This document shows, piece after piece, positions 16,807 through 26,393 of a DNA stretch of 64,000 nt. The notes beneath the pieces are model-generated. The model was not told the origin of the DNA, did not search any database, and saw only the letters and a program-made list of their open reading frames with translations. Within the stretch, counting starts at the first letter, position 1. The number at the start of each line of letters is the position of its first letter. Made by a program: the position numbers and the translations under genes. Source of the stretch: Pseudogemmobacter bohemicus (lineage in GTDB: Bacteria > Pseudomonadota > Alphaproteobacteria > Rhodobacterales > Rhodobacteraceae); NCBI RefSeq assembly GCF_003290025.1, contig NZ_QNHG01000002.1, forward strand, positions 1,310,976 through 1,374,975, given 5' to 3'.

Positions 16807-17628
16807 TCAGTCTCCCCCTTTGGTGCCGGCTCCCCCTTTGGTGCCGGGCGCCGGAAAGCGCCCTTTGCGGGTCAGATAGACCAGCTTGCCGATCATATTG
16901 CGAAAGCGCAGGCCATAAAGCGGCAGCCGCCGATACCAGGGGAATTTCCGCACATCGGAAAAGGCCTGGCCGGTAATGGTGCTTTTGCTGCCGTCATCGA
17001 CATGGCTGGGGAAGGGCTCCAGCCCGTAATGGCGAAAATCGTGGATATGGACGCGGTCAAGCTCGTGGTCGATGGGGCGGGTGACCGGCAACATCGCAGG
17101 CAAGAGCCGCGCCGCCAGATCACGGCGGATCAGATAGGCGCCAAGCCCCGTCGCGGGGCCGAGATAGGCGTTCAGATCCCATTGCCCAAGCCGCCTTTGC
17201 CTCAGCGGCTGTTTGGCGCGGATCTTGTTGAGCTTGAGGAAATCCCAACCGGTTTTCGCCGCCAGCGCGGTTTGCAGCGCGGCGCGGAATTCGGGGTGGA
17301 AGACGACATCATCCTCCATCACCAGCGCCACATCCTTGCCTGAGGCCAGAAATTCCTGCCAGACCGCGATATGGGAATGGTAGCAACCGATCTCTCCGGG
17401 CAGTTCGTCGCGCCCGGTATTGCGGCGGAAGGCCGACAGATCGACATTTTGCACCAGCCGGTCCCATTCGGCGCGACCGTCGGTGGCCTGATGCAGGATG
17501 TAAGGCAGGTTCAGCGCGGAAAGCTGCGCCTCCATCGCCGCGCGGCGCTGTTCTGATCGCGGCAGGTTGATCAGCCAGGCGCCGAAATCCGGCAGAGCTT
17601 GCAGGTCCTGTCCGGTTTCTGCTGTCAT
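16807..17628 (-). CDS. LPS glycosyltransferase, family 25
   Basis: 273 residues. WLINLPRSEQRR near 18, GEIGCYHSHIAVW near 78 and VMEDDVVFHPEF (about 103) are the family-25 signature used by LPS beta-galactosyltransferases. Two ATGs are possible: 17643 and 17628; I choose 17628 because AGGAG lies 6 nt before it. Last gene of the rfbF-rfbG-methyltransferase-rfbC operon. The C-terminus (GTKGGAGTKGGD) results from an exact 18-bp tandem duplication. Confidence 0.88.
   Translation of the reverse strand: MTAETGQDLQALPDFGAWLINLPRSEQRRAAMEAQLSALNLPYILHQATDGRAEWDRLVQNVDLSAFRRNTGRDELPGEIGCYHSHIAVWQEFLASGKDVALVMEDDVVFHPEFRAALQTALAAKTGWDFLKLNKIRAKQPLRQRRLGQWDLNAYLGPATGLGAYLIRRDLAARLLPAMLPVTRPIDHELDRVHIHDFRHYGLEPFPSHVDDGSKSTITGQAFSDVRKFPWYRRLPLYGLRFRNMIGKLVYLTRKGRFPAPGTKGGAGTKGGD
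16812..16847. repeat. Exact 18-bp tandem duplication at the GT25 3' end
   Basis: CTCCCCCTTTGGTGCCGG occurs twice back to back, adding six residues just before the stop codon of the family-25 glycosyltransferase gene. Confidence 0.95.
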
Positions 17629-17645
17629 GGTCGCTCCTGTCATGG

Positions 17646-18179
17646 TCAGGTCAGGCTGGCAAAGGGCGGCAGGGCGGCATCCGTGTCAGAGATCACCGCC
17701 GGGCGCGCGGGCCAGGTGATGGCAAGATCGGGGTCATCCCAGGCGATGCCGCGCCCATGGCCGGGAATATAGGCGGGCGCCATCATATATTGAACCACTG
17801 CGCCAGGGGTCAGGCTGAGAAAGCCATGCGCAAAGCCCCTGGGGATATAGATGCCGTTCATCCGCTCTGCATCCAGCTCGACTGCATGCCATTTTCCGCG
17901 CATCGGGCCGGGGCGCAGATCGACCGCCACGTCCCAGACCCGTCCGGCGACGCAGCGCACGAGTTTCTCCTCGGCGAAGTCACCCGCCTGGTAATGCAGG
18001 CCCCGCAGCGTATGGGCATGGATATTGGTCGAGAGATTGACCTGAACCGGCTGAAAATCCACCCCCGCCGTCAGAAAGCTGTCCCGGCAGAACACCCGCG
18101 CAAACTGGCCGCGCGCATCCTGATGCGGTTGGGCCCCGACCTCGATCAGGCCGGGCAGCGGGGTGGGGCTCAGCCTCAT
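17646..18179 (-). CDS. dTDP-4-dehydrorhamnose 3,5-epimerase-like protein (RfbC family)
   Basis: 177 residues of the RmlC cupin fold. ARGQFARVFCRDSF near 23, HTLRGLHYQ near 56 (catalytic His62) and GIYIPRGFAHGFLSL near 109 are present, with a tyrosine at VVQYMM as the likely acid. Placed behind rfbF, rfbG and a C-methyltransferase gene, it probably epimerises a CDP-4-keto-6-deoxy sugar (C3 and/or C5) rather than dTDP-4-keto-rhamnose; no rmlA, rmlB or rmlD is here. The start overlaps the previous stop by 4 bp. Confidence 0.9.
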   Translation of the reverse strand: MRLSPTPLPGLIEVGAQPHQDARGQFARVFCRDSFLTAGVDFQPVQVNLSTNIHAHTLRGLHYQAGDFAEEKLVRCVAGRVWDVAVDLRPGPMRGKWHAVELDAERMNGIYIPRGFAHGFLSLTPGAVVQYMMAPAYIPGHGRGIAWDDPDLAITWPARPAVISDTDAALPPFASLT

Positions 18180-19408
18180 CCGATGGTCAGCGAAGGGATG
18201 GCGGTCACGAATTCGCCGCCCCAGTCGCGGATCTGTGCCTGTTGCGCGCGCACTTCGGCCGCGATGTTCCAGGGCAGGATCACCAGGTAATCCGGGCGGC
18301 GCGCGGCGATTTCCCCGGGGGCGAAGACCGGGATATGGCTGCCGGGCAGCAGGGTCGCCTGTTTCTCGGGGTTGCGGTCGACGACGAAAGCGATGTCATC
18401 CGCGCCGATGCCGGCCACATTGAGGAAGGTGTTCCCCTTGGCCGCCGCGCCATAGCCGGCGATGGTCTTGCCCCCGGCCCGCGCTTTCGCGACGAAGGCG
18501 CGGAAGGCGGTGGTGATTGCCGCGACTTTGCCGGCAAGATCGCCGTAACCCGCTGCCTGATCCAGCTTCAGCGCCGCCTCTTCCGCCGCAACATCCGCGA
18601 GGCCCGGCCCGGGCTGATGCGCGCCCTTATGGCCGACAAAGACCCTGAGCGAGCCGCCATGGGTCGGCAGGCGTTCAACATCAAAGACCTCAAGCCCGGC
18701 CTCATCCATCAGCCGGCGCACGAAGGTCAGCGAGAGGTAGGAGTAATGTTCGTGATAGATGGTATCGAACTGCACCTGTTCGATCAGCCGCGCCAGATGC
18801 GGGAATTCAAACGTGGCGACGCCTGCGGGGTTCAGAAGCTCGCGGAAACCGGCGGCGAAGTCGCGGATATCGGGCACATGGGCCAACACGTTATTCGCGG
18901 CCATCAGGTCGGCGCCATGGCCGTCCTTGCGCAGCTGCCGGGCGGTCTCCTCGCCAAAAAACGCGACCAGGCTGGGGACACCTTTGGCCTCGGCAAGGCT
19001 TGCGGCATGGCCGGCGGGTTCGACACCCCGCACCGGAATGCCGTCGGCGACGAAATGCTGCAGCAGATAGCCGTCATTCGAGGCGATCTCGACCACTTTC
19101 GACTGCGGGCCAAGCCCGAACCGCGCCGTCACTGCGGTGGCATAGCGGCGCGCGTGATCGACCCAGCCCTGGGAAAACGAGGAAAGATAGGCATAGCCAT
19201 GCGAGAAAATCGCATCCGCAGGCACGGTTTCGGTGGTTTGGGCCAGCCAGCAGCCGTTGCAGACCATGACATGCAGCGGAAAGCGCCGTTCGGCAGCCAG
19301 GGCGCCCGCGTCACCTGCGGGAAGATAGCTGTTTGCAAGCGGGGTTGCGCCCAGATCAACCAGGGTCTGGGTCAGGGGCGCGTTGCAATAGCGGCAGGAG
19401 CGGGTCAC
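18176..19408 (-). CDS. NDP-4-keto-6-deoxyhexose C-methyltransferase (TylCIII/Methyltransf_13-11-14 type)
   Basis: 410 residues. An N-terminal zinc site uses C5/C8 (SCRYCNAPL) and C50/C53 (VCNGC); the SAM domain has VVEIASNDGYLL near 104; the catalytic IYHEHYSYLS near 216 keeps the Tyr/Glu/His that deprotonate C3 in TylC3. The C-terminal Rossmann-like Methyltransf_14 domain starts about 300 (KTIAGYGAAAKGNTFLN). Expected to put a methyl branch on C3 of the 4-keto sugar made by RfbG. Overlaps both neighbours by 4 bp, so tightly coupled. Confidence 0.92.
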   Translation of the reverse strand: MTRSCRYCNAPLTQTLVDLGATPLANSYLPAGDAGALAAERRFPLHVMVCNGCWLAQTTETVPADAIFSHGYAYLSSFSQGWVDHARRYATAVTARFGLGPQSKVVEIASNDGYLLQHFVADGIPVRGVEPAGHAASLAEAKGVPSLVAFFGEETARQLRKDGHGADLMAANNVLAHVPDIRDFAAGFRELLNPAGVATFEFPHLARLIEQVQFDTIYHEHYSYLSLTFVRRLMDEAGLEVFDVERLPTHGGSLRVFVGHKGAHQPGPGLADVAAEEAALKLDQAAGYGDLAGKVAAITTAFRAFVAKARAGGKTIAGYGAAAKGNTFLNVAGIGADDIAFVVDRNPEKQATLLPGSHIPVFAPGEIAARRPDYLVILPWNIAAEVRAQQAQIRDWGGEFVTAIPSLTIG

Positions 19409-20454
19409 GGGTGGATATCCTCGTAAAGGGCAATCTGGTGATCGGTGACGGCGGCCATATCCTGGCCGCGCGCCCAGGCGGCATACCAGTCGGCGGTGAG
19501 GCCGATGGTCTGGCCGGCATCAAGGCGGGGCTGCCAGCCCAGCACATCGCGCGCCAGCTCTGAGCTGATACCAAGCAACGCCATCTCATGCGGGCCGGTC
19601 TCTGTTCCTTTGGCAAAGGCGGGCGTGCGGCCCATGGCAGAGAGCAGGCAATTGGTCAGAGTACCGACCGAAACCGGCTCTGCGCCCTCGGCAGGGCCGA
19701 AATTCAGCGCATCGGGCAGCGGGGTATCGCCCGCCATCGCCTGCAAAAGCGTCAGATAGCCGTCAAGGCATTCCAGCACATGCTGCCAGGGCCGGGTCGA
19801 GGCTGGGTTGCGCAGGACAGGCAGCTCACCCGCAGTCAGCGCGCGGATGATATCGGGGATCAGCCGGTCTTTGGACCAGTCGCCGCCGCCGATCACATTG
19901 CCGCCCCGCGCGGTCATCAGCCGGGGGATCCCGTCTGCGCAGAAAGACCGCCGCCAGGAGGCAACCGCGATCTCGGTCGCGGCCTTTGACGCCGAATAGG
20001 GATCATGCCCGCCCAGCCGGTCGCCCTCGGTATAGGCGCGGCCGGAGCCGTCATTCTCATAGACCTTGTCGGAGGTGATCACGAGCACCGCCCGGGGCCG
20101 GGCCAGCCGCTGCAAAGCATCCAGCAGATGCAGCGTGCCCATCACATTGGTGGCGAAAGTCGCGACCGGCTCGGCGTAAGACCGGCGCACCAGCGGCTGC
20201 GCGGCCATATGCAGCACGAATTCCGGCTCTGCCGCTGCCACCACCCTATCCACCGCCAACGGGTCGCGCAGATCGGCCAGATGCGAGGTCAGATGCGCCT
20301 CACCCAGCAGCATCGAGAGGTTCGGCCCCGGCTCGGGCGGCAGCGCAAGGCCGGTCACCAGGGCGCCGCGCTGCGCCAGCCAGCGCGCGGCCCAGGCGCC
20401 CTTGAACCCGGTATGGCCGGTCAGGAGGACGCGTTTTCCGGTCCAGAAGCTCAC
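19405..20454 (-). CDS. rfbG: CDP-glucose 4,6-dehydratase
   Basis: Extended SDR that turns CDP-glucose into CDP-4-keto-6-deoxyglucose. 349 residues; NAD motif VLLTGHTGFKGAW near 9 (the FKG form is characteristic), HMAAQPLVRRSY near 82, active-site ITSDKVYEN near 126 and YxxxK at Y153/K157 (DPYSASKAAT). Start overlaps rfbF's stop by 4 bp. Product feeds the C-methyltransferase and RfbC-like epimerase downstream. No E1/E3 deoxygenase pair (ddhC/ddhD) is here, so a 3,6-dideoxy sugar is unlikely. Confidence 0.95.
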   Translation of the reverse strand: MSFWTGKRVLLTGHTGFKGAWAARWLAQRGALVTGLALPPEPGPNLSMLLGEAHLTSHLADLRDPLAVDRVVAAAEPEFVLHMAAQPLVRRSYAEPVATFATNVMGTLHLLDALQRLARPRAVLVITSDKVYENDGSGRAYTEGDRLGGHDPYSASKAATEIAVASWRRSFCADGIPRLMTARGGNVIGGGDWSKDRLIPDIIRALTAGELPVLRNPASTRPWQHVLECLDGYLTLLQAMAGDTPLPDALNFGPAEGAEPVSVGTLTNCLLSAMGRTPAFAKGTETGPHEMALLGISSELARDVLGWQPRLDAGQTIGLTADWYAAWARGQDMAAVTDHQIALYEDIHP

Positions 20455-21221
20455 GACCAGATTTTCCAGGGCGCCGCGCCACCGGCCCAGAGCCTTTCAA
20501 GATGGTTGCGGTCGCGCAAAGTGTCCATCGCATGCCAGAAGCCGGGATGGCGCCAGGCCACCAGCTCGCCGTCGCGGGCAAGGCCCTCCAGCGGATCGCC
20601 CTCGAACGGGGTCGGATCACCCTCGATCCGGTCCAGCACCTCACGCTCCAGCACGAAAAAGCCGCCATTGATGCGACCCTCATCGCCGGGGGGCTTTTCG
20701 ATGAACCGCTCCACCTGGCCGGTATCAGAAATCTCCAGCGCGCCGTAGCGGCCCGGAGGCGTCACCGCCGCGATGGTGGCAAGCTTGCCATGGGTACGGT
20801 GAAAGGCGAGTTCGGCGGCGATGTCGATATCGGAAACCCCGTCGCCATAGGTCATGCAGAAGGTCTGTTCCAGCCAGGGCTTCGCCCGTTTCAGCCGGCC
20901 GCCGGTCATCGAATTCTCGCCGGTGTCGATAAGGGTGATGCGCCATGGCTCGGCGACCGAATTGTGATAGGTGATCTCTCCGGTCCGGGCATCGACCGTC
21001 ATGTCAGAGCTGTGCATCACATAATTCGCGAAATATTCCTTGATCATATGGCCGCGATAGCCAAGGCAGATCACGAAATCGGTGATGCCGTGATGGGCAT
21101 AGAGCTTCATTATGTGCCACAGGATCGGGCGGCCGCCGATTTCGATCATCGGCTTGGGTTTGAGATGGCTCTCTTCAGAGATCCGGGTGCCAAAGCCCCC
21201 CGCCAGGATAACAGCCTGCAT
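20451..21221 (-). CDS. rfbF: Glucose-1-phosphate cytidylyltransferase
   Basis: Makes CDP-glucose from CTP and glucose 1-phosphate. 256 residues from the ATG at 21221, which follows GAGG (an upstream ATG at 21233 adds four residues). AVILAGGFGTRISEES with LKPKPMIEIGGRPILWHIM is the nucleotidyltransferase signature, and MTYGDGVSDIDI near 124 holds the metal-binding Asp. First gene of the operon, so it commits glucose to the branched-sugar route. Confidence 0.95.
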   Translation of the reverse strand: MQAVILAGGFGTRISEESHLKPKPMIEIGGRPILWHIMKLYAHHGITDFVICLGYRGHMIKEYFANYVMHSSDMTVDARTGEITYHNSVAEPWRITLIDTGENSMTGGRLKRAKPWLEQTFCMTYGDGVSDIDIAAELAFHRTHGKLATIAAVTPPGRYGALEISDTGQVERFIEKPPGDEGRINGGFFVLEREVLDRIEGDPTPFEGDPLEGLARDGELVAWRHPGFWHAMDTLRDRNHLERLWAGGAAPWKIWS

Positions 21222-21396
21222 GTCCACCCTCATGTCGGATACCCGTTTCGGGCATCCCGGTGTTTACCGTATCGCGGGCAGGGATGACAACCTCCCGCCC
21301 TGTCCTCAGCTTTCCTGAGGGCGGTGCCCGGGTCTTTCGATTGGTAAGCCCTGGCAGATCGGTGCAAAAGGGGCGGGCAGGACAGCGGAGGATCGC

Positions 21397-22782
21397 ATGG
21401 CGGGGGCAGGGAAGCAGGGGGTTGCCGGGCTGATAGCGCTGCTTGCCCTTGCGCTGGCGGTGCTGCTGACGCCCTGGCAGCCCTGGGCGATTGCCGGCAC
21501 GGCGGGCCTCGGTCTTTTTTGCATCCTGATGTGGGCCAGCGGCGCAGTGCCCGAGCATCTGACCGGGCTGATCTTTTTTGCGGTCGCGATCCTTGGCGGG
21601 CTGGCGGCGCCCGAAGTGGTGCTGGGGGGATTCCAGTCCTCGACCTTCTGGCTGTTGTTCGGGGGGATGGTGATGGCGGCGGCGATCCGCTTTACCGGGC
21701 TGGGGCGGCGACTGGCGCCGCTGCTGGCGCGGCTGACCGGGCAAAGCTATGCCGGGGTGATCGGTGCCATTGTGGCGGTGGGCGTGGCACTTTCCTTCGT
21801 GCTGCCCTCCTCCATGGGGCGGATCGCGCTGTTGCTGCCGGTGGTGGCGGCGCTGGCCGATCATCTCGGATATGGGCCGGGGCGACCGGGGCGGATCGGC
21901 ATGCTGATGGCTTCGGCCTTTGGCGCCTGCCTGCCGGCCTATGCGATCCTGCCCGCCAATCTGCCCAATATGATCCTTGCGGGCAGTGCCGGGAGCCTCT
22001 GGCAGTATCATATCGGCTATTTTGCCTATCTCTGGCTGCATTTCCCGGTGCTGGGGGCGCTGAAGGCGGTGCTGCTGGTCATTGTGATCCTGCGCCTTTA
22101 CCCCGATCAGCCGCCGGTGCGGCCCGAGGTCCAGGCGCTGCCGGCCGCGATGAGCCGGGCCGAGATCGCGCTGATGCTGATCATCCTTGCCATGCTGGGC
22201 TTCTGGCTGACCGATGCGCTGCACCATATCTCGCCGGGCTGGATCGCGTTGGCGGGGGCGATCATCTGCCTCTGGCCCGGTGCCGGGCTGACCGGGCCAG
22301 GATGCCTGAACGAGGAAATCGGCTATGGCACGCTGTTCTTCGTGGCGGCGATCATGGGGCTTGCGGCGGTGATTTCCGAGAGCGGACTGGGCGGGATGAT
22401 TGTCGATCAGGCGGCGGCGCTGGCCGGGCTGACCCCGGGGCAGCCTTTGCGCAACACGCTGGCGCTTGGCGGTATCGCGACGCTGGTGGCGCTGGTCACC
22501 AATCAGCCCGGCGTGCCGGCGGTGATGACGCCTGGCGCCGGGCAACTCGCGCAGATGACCGGCCTGCCGCTGGCCACGGTCCTGATGACCCAGGTGCTGG
22601 CTTTCTCCAATGTGATGCTGCCCTTTCAGGCGCCGCCTCTGGTCATGGCGGCGCAGACCGGCAACCTGGCCATGCGCGACATGACCCGCATCTGCCTGAT
22701 CATGTTCGGGCTTTCGCTGTTCATCCTGTTGCCACTTGACCTTGTCTGGTGGTGGCTTCTGGATATGTTTCCGGTGTCGTGA
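21397..22782 (+). CDS. DASS/SLC13-type anion transporter
   Basis: 461 residues with about 11 to 12 hydrophobic segments, inner membrane. Two pseudo-symmetric halves are suggested by the hairpin-like LPANLPNMILAG near 185 and VTNQPGVPAVMTPGAG near 370, in the positions where SLC13/ArsB-like carriers bind Na+ and substrate. Likely substrate is a dicarboxylate, sulfate or similar anion; sequence alone cannot choose. A LysR regulator gene follows after 12 bp on the same strand and probably controls it. Confidence 0.8.
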   Translation: MAGAGKQGVAGLIALLALALAVLLTPWQPWAIAGTAGLGLFCILMWASGAVPEHLTGLIFFAVAILGGLAAPEVVLGGFQSSTFWLLFGGMVMAAAIRFTGLGRRLAPLLARLTGQSYAGVIGAIVAVGVALSFVLPSSMGRIALLLPVVAALADHLGYGPGRPGRIGMLMASAFGACLPAYAILPANLPNMILAGSAGSLWQYHIGYFAYLWLHFPVLGALKAVLLVIVILRLYPDQPPVRPEVQALPAAMSRAEIALMLIILAMLGFWLTDALHHISPGWIALAGAIICLWPGAGLTGPGCLNEEIGYGTLFFVAAIMGLAAVISESGLGGMIVDQAAALAGLTPGQPLRNTLALGGIATLVALVTNQPGVPAVMTPGAGQLAQMTGLPLATVLMTQVLAFSNVMLPFQAPPLVMAAQTGNLAMRDMTRICLIMFGLSLFILLPLDLVWWWLLDMFPVS

Positions 22783-22794
22783 CCGGAACCCGCC

Positions 22795-23715
22795 ATGGAA
22801 ATCCACCAGCTGCGCAGCTTTGTCGCCGTGGCGCGCGAGGGCAGCATCACCCGCGCCTCGGAGCGGCTTTGCCTGAGCCAGCCGGCGGTCAGCGCCCATA
22901 TCCGGGCGATCGAAGAGCGGCTGGGGCTGGTGCTGTTCCACCGCCTGCCGCGCGGCATGGTGCTGACCGGCGAGGGAGCGCTGCTGCTGGACGAGGCCGA
23001 GGCGGTGCTTATGGCGCAGCGCGCCTTTCTGACTGCCGCGCAGCGGCTGAGCGGGAGGCCTGGCGGCAGGCTGCGAATCGGCGGTGGCGGCAATTCACCG
23101 CTGGCGGCGCCGGGGCGGCTTTTGCAGGCGCTGACGGGACAGTATCCGGAAATCGAGGTCACATTGCAGGATGCCGATTCCGGCGCGGTGCTGGCCGGGC
23201 TGCGCGATGGCAGCCTCGATGCCGGGTTTCTGAACGAATCGGGCCAGGACCGGGCGGATCTTGACTGCCTTGTCGTGGCGCGGTTCCGCATCTGGCTTGC
23301 CGCGCCGAAAGGGATGATCGAGCGGCCCGGGGATCCCGACTGGCAGACTTTGGCCGGTCTGCCCTGGATCCTGCCGGGCAAGGCTCCTTCCTGCTGCGGT
23401 CACGCGGCCGAAAACCTGTTCCTGCGGCATCAGTTCCGCCCGCGCCAGCGGGTTGCCATCGACCGCGAATCCGCCACCCGCGCGCTGATCGCCGGCGGGA
23501 CTGGGCTGGGGCTGCTGCATGAGTGGACCGCCTTTGACGCGCGCGACCGGGGCGAGGTGGAGCTGATCTGCGAGGCGGGGCAGGCCGTCGATGTGCTGTT
23601 CGCCACTCTGGCCAGCCGCGCGGATGAGCCGCTGATCGCCATCGCCCGCGATCTCTGTGCCGGCCTCACAGCCCCCGAGTTCACAGTTCCGGGCCTCACA
23701 GATCCCGAAAACTGA
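22795..23715 (+). CDS. LysR-family transcriptional regulator
   Basis: 306 residues: N-terminal winged helix (MEIHQLRSFVAVAREGSITR, ERLCLSQPAVSAHIRAIEERLG) and a substrate-binding effector domain from about 90. Co-transcribed with the transporter gene just upstream rather than divergent from it, so it may act elsewhere as well as on its own operon. The C-terminal end GLTAPEFTVPGLTDPEN shows a 30-bp-period duplication. Effector unknown. Confidence 0.93.
   Translation: MEIHQLRSFVAVAREGSITRASERLCLSQPAVSAHIRAIEERLGLVLFHRLPRGMVLTGEGALLLDEAEAVLMAQRAFLTAAQRLSGRPGGRLRIGGGGNSPLAAPGRLLQALTGQYPEIEVTLQDADSGAVLAGLRDGSLDAGFLNESGQDRADLDCLVVARFRIWLAAPKGMIERPGDPDWQTLAGLPWILPGKAPSCCGHAAENLFLRHQFRPRQRVAIDRESATRALIAGGTGLGLLHEWTAFDARDRGEVELICEAGQAVDVLFATLASRADEPLIAIARDLCAGLTAPEFTVPGLTDPEN
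23661..23708. repeat. Imperfect 18-bp direct repeat at the lysR 3' end
   Basis: CGGCCTCACAGCCCCCGA and GGGCCTCACAGATCCCGA begin 30 bp apart in frame, so the last residues of the regulator are a degenerate ten-residue repeat. Confidence 0.75.
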
Positions 23716-23723
23716 GAAAAACG

Positions 23724-23753
23724 AAAAAAGGCCGGGACACTGTCCCGGCCTTT
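23724..23753 (-). terminator. Intrinsic terminator shared by infB and lysR
   Basis: AAAGGCCGGGACA and TGTCCCGGCCTTT form a nearly perfect palindrome. On the minus strand it is followed by T6 and a further T-rich stretch, ending the infB operon. The plus-strand tail is shorter, giving weaker termination of lysR. Confidence 0.9.
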
Positions 23754-23791
23754 CCGAATTTCATCTGGCGGGCGCAGAGGCGCCCGTCGTC

Positions 23792-26389
23792 TCAGAGGCT
23801 GCGCTGGACTTCTTCGCGCTCGAAGATCTCGATCACGTCGCCCTGACGGATATCCTCGTAACGCTCGAAAGCCATACCGCATTCGGTGCCGGACTGGACT
23901 TCTTTGACCTCGTCCTTGTGGCGCTTCAGCGTCTTCAGCGTGCCTTCGTGGATCACCACATTGTCACGCAGCAGGCGCACGCCAGCCGAGCGGCGGGCCA
24001 CGCCTTCGGTGACCAGACAGCCCGCGACATTGCCGGTGCCGGTGATGCGGAAGACTTCGAGGATCTTCGCATAGCCGATGAAATGCTCGCGGATCTCGGC
24101 CTTGAGCATACCCGAGGCCGCCTGTTTCATGTCGTCCAGCAGATCGTAGATGATCGAGTAATACCGGATCTCCACGCCTTTTTGCTGGGCCGAAGCCCGG
24201 GCGGTCGCATTGGGACGCACGTTGAACGCGAGGATCGGCGCGCCCGAGGCATCGGCCAGACCCACATCCGAATCGGTGATGGCACCGACGCCGTAATGCA
24301 GGATCCGCACGCGGACCTCATCATTGCCGATCTTTTCAAGCGCCTGGACGATTGCCTCGGCCGAGCCCTGAACGTCTGCCTTCACGATCACCGGCAGCAC
24401 GGCCACATCCTTGTCAGCCTTGGCTTTCGCCATCAGCTGTTCCAGCGTGGTCGCGGCACCAGCGGCCGCACGTTTGTCCTTGGTCGCTTTCTCGCGGTAA
24501 TCGGCAATCTCGCGGGCCTGTGCTTCCGAGCTGACGACGTCGAGCGTGTCACCCGCCGAAGGTGTGCCATCAAGGCCAAGCACCTCGACCGGAACCGACG
24601 GGCCGGCCTCGGTGATGGTCTCGCCCTTGTCATTCACAAGCGCGCGGACCTTACCCCATTTCTCGCCGACGACGAAGATATCGCCCTTCTTCAGCGTGCC
24701 GTTCTGCACGAGGACGGTGGCAACCGGGCCACGGCCGACATCCAGCTTTGCCTCGACCACGGCCGCACGGGCGGCACGGTTCGGGTTGGCCTTCAGGTCA
24801 AGCACTTCGGCCTGGATCGCGATGGCTTCGAGCAGATCGTCAATGCCCTGGCCGGTATGGGCCGAGACCTCGACATCCTGCACGTCGCCTGACATCGCCT
24901 CGACGACGATCTCGTGCTGCAGAAGATCGGTGCGCACCTTGGTCGGGTTCGCCGAATGCTTGTCGATCTTGTTGATCGCCACGATGATCGGGACACCCGC
25001 CGCTTTCGCGTGGGAGATTGCCTCGATCGTCTGCGGCATGACCGCATCATCCGCCGCGACCACCAGCACCACGATATCCGTGACCTGAGCACCGCGCGCC
25101 CGCATCGACGTGAACGCGGCGTGGCCGGGCGTGTCGAGGAAGGTGATCAGCTGGCCCGAAGGGGCTTTGACCTGATAGGCGCCGATATGCTGCGTGATGC
25201 CGCCGGCTTCGCCGCTTGCCACGGTGGCCTTGCGGATCTTGTCCAGCAGCGAGGTCTTGCCGTGGTCGACATGGCCCATGATCGTCACAACCGGCGGGCG
25301 GGTGATCAGGTCTTCGGCCTTGTCCTCGACAGTGTCGATCGACTGTTCAACATCGGCATCCGAGACGCGGACCGCACGGTGGCCGAATTCCTCGATCACC
25401 AGTTCCGCCGTATCGGCGTCGATCACCTGGTTCATGGTGACCATCATGCCCATTTTCATCAGCGATTTGACGACATCGGCGGCACGTTCGGCCATCCGGT
25501 TCGCCAGTTCAGAGACGACAATGGTTTCCGGCAGTTGCACATCGCGCACCTGCTTTTCGGCCTTCTGACCGAAGCCGAGCGCTTTCTGACGCGCTTTTTC
25601 CTGCTTGCGCTTCATCGCAGCAAGGCTGCGCTGGCGTCCGCCTTCCTCGTTGGTGGCGGCCGAAAGCGTCAGCTTGCCGGCACGGCGGTCGCCCTCTCCA
25701 CGGCGCGCGGCGCCGCGGTCGGTGTCGCGATTCTCGCGCTCGCGTTCGGTTTTGCGCGGCGTGGTGGCCGGGCGCGGGCCGGTGGCATCGGTTGCACCCG
25801 GACGCGGACGGCTCTGGCCGGCGCCGCGATCAGCGGGCACACCCGGATCGGCTTCGGCGGCGGTTTTCGCCGGGGCTTCGGGCGCAGCCGGCTGGCGGCG
25901 CTGCGTGCCCAGCACATCGGCCTTGCGGGCGGCGGCTTTCGCCTTCGCCTCTTCCTCGGCCTCGCGCTTGACGCGCTCTTCCTCTTCGGCCTTCGCCCGG
26001 AGCGCGGCCTCGCGCTGGCGATCCTCGCGCTCTTTCGCCTCGATCTCCTCGCGGCGGCGCTGGCGTTCCTCTTCGCGTTCTTTCTCTACGGCCGCGCGTT
26101 TGGCAGCCTCTTCCTGCTCGCGCGCTTTCGCAAGGCGCAGAGCGTCGAGGCGGCGCTGCATTTCGGCATCGGTGATGCCGGCGGGCCGTTTCGACGGGTC
26201 ACCAAGATGCGAGGCGCCGGTCCCGCCGGCAGCCGCACCCGGCTTTGCCTGGGCAGGCACCACAACGCGCTTGCGCTTGGTCTCAACGACCACCGCATGG
26301 GTCCGTCCGTGCGAGAAGCTTTGCTTCACCGAACCGGAACGGGGGCCAGCTCCAAGCCCGAGGGGTTTCTTGCCGTCAGTATCGCTCAT
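23792..26389 (-). CDS. infB: Translation initiation factor IF-2
   Basis: GTPase that places initiator tRNA on the 30S subunit. 865 residues from [13 protein letters not shown] at 26389; an upstream in-frame ATG at 26434 would overlap the preceding gene and adds an atypical N-terminus. The first 300 residues are charged, with long Glu/Arg/Lys-rich helix (about 85-160), as in other IF-2s. [12 protein letters not shown] near 370 is G1, followed by DTPGHAAF and NKIDK. Last gene of the rimP operon. Confidence 0.97.
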   Translation of the reverse strand: MSDTDGKKPLGLGAGPRSGSVKQSFSHGRTHAVVVETKRKRVVVPAQAKPGAAAGGTGASHLGDPSKRPAGITDAEMQRRLDALRLAKAREQEEAAKRAAVEKEREEERQRRREEIEAKEREDRQREAALRAKAEEEERVKREAEEEAKAKAAARKADVLGTQRRQPAAPEAPAKTAAEADPGVPADRGAGQSRPRPGATDATGPRPATTPRKTERERENRDTDRGAARRGEGDRRAGKLTLSAATNEEGGRQRSLAAMKRKQEKARQKALGFGQKAEKQVRDVQLPETIVVSELANRMAERAADVVKSLMKMGMMVTMNQVIDADTAELVIEEFGHRAVRVSDADVEQSIDTVEDKAEDLITRPPVVTIMGHVDHGKTSLLDKIRKATVASGEAGGITQHIGAYQVKAPSGQLITFLDTPGHAAFTSMRARGAQVTDIVVLVVAADDAVMPQTIEAISHAKAAGVPIIVAINKIDKHSANPTKVRTDLLQHEIVVEAMSGDVQDVEVSAHTGQGIDDLLEAIAIQAEVLDLKANPNRAARAAVVEAKLDVGRGPVATVLVQNGTLKKGDIFVVGEKWGKVRALVNDKGETITEAGPSVPVEVLGLDGTPSAGDTLDVVSSEAQAREIADYREKATKDKRAAAGAATTLEQLMAKAKADKDVAVLPVIVKADVQGSAEAIVQALEKIGNDEVRVRILHYGVGAITDSDVGLADASGAPILAFNVRPNATARASAQQKGVEIRYYSIIYDLLDDMKQAASGMLKAEIREHFIGYAKILEVFRITGTGNVAGCLVTEGVARRSAGVRLLRDNVVIHEGTLKTLKRHKDEVKEVQSGTECGMAFERYEDIRQGDVIEIFEREEVQRSL

Positions 26390-26393
26390 CCGT

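Noticed and set aside
17646-18179. Rhamnose (rml) pathway from the RfbC-like gene
   Set aside because: No rmlA, rmlB or rmlD nearby; the operon is CDP-based.
21175-22941. 588-codon frame antisense to the DASS transporter
   Set aside because: Gln/His/Arg-rich composition typical of an antisense shadow of a hydrophobic protein.
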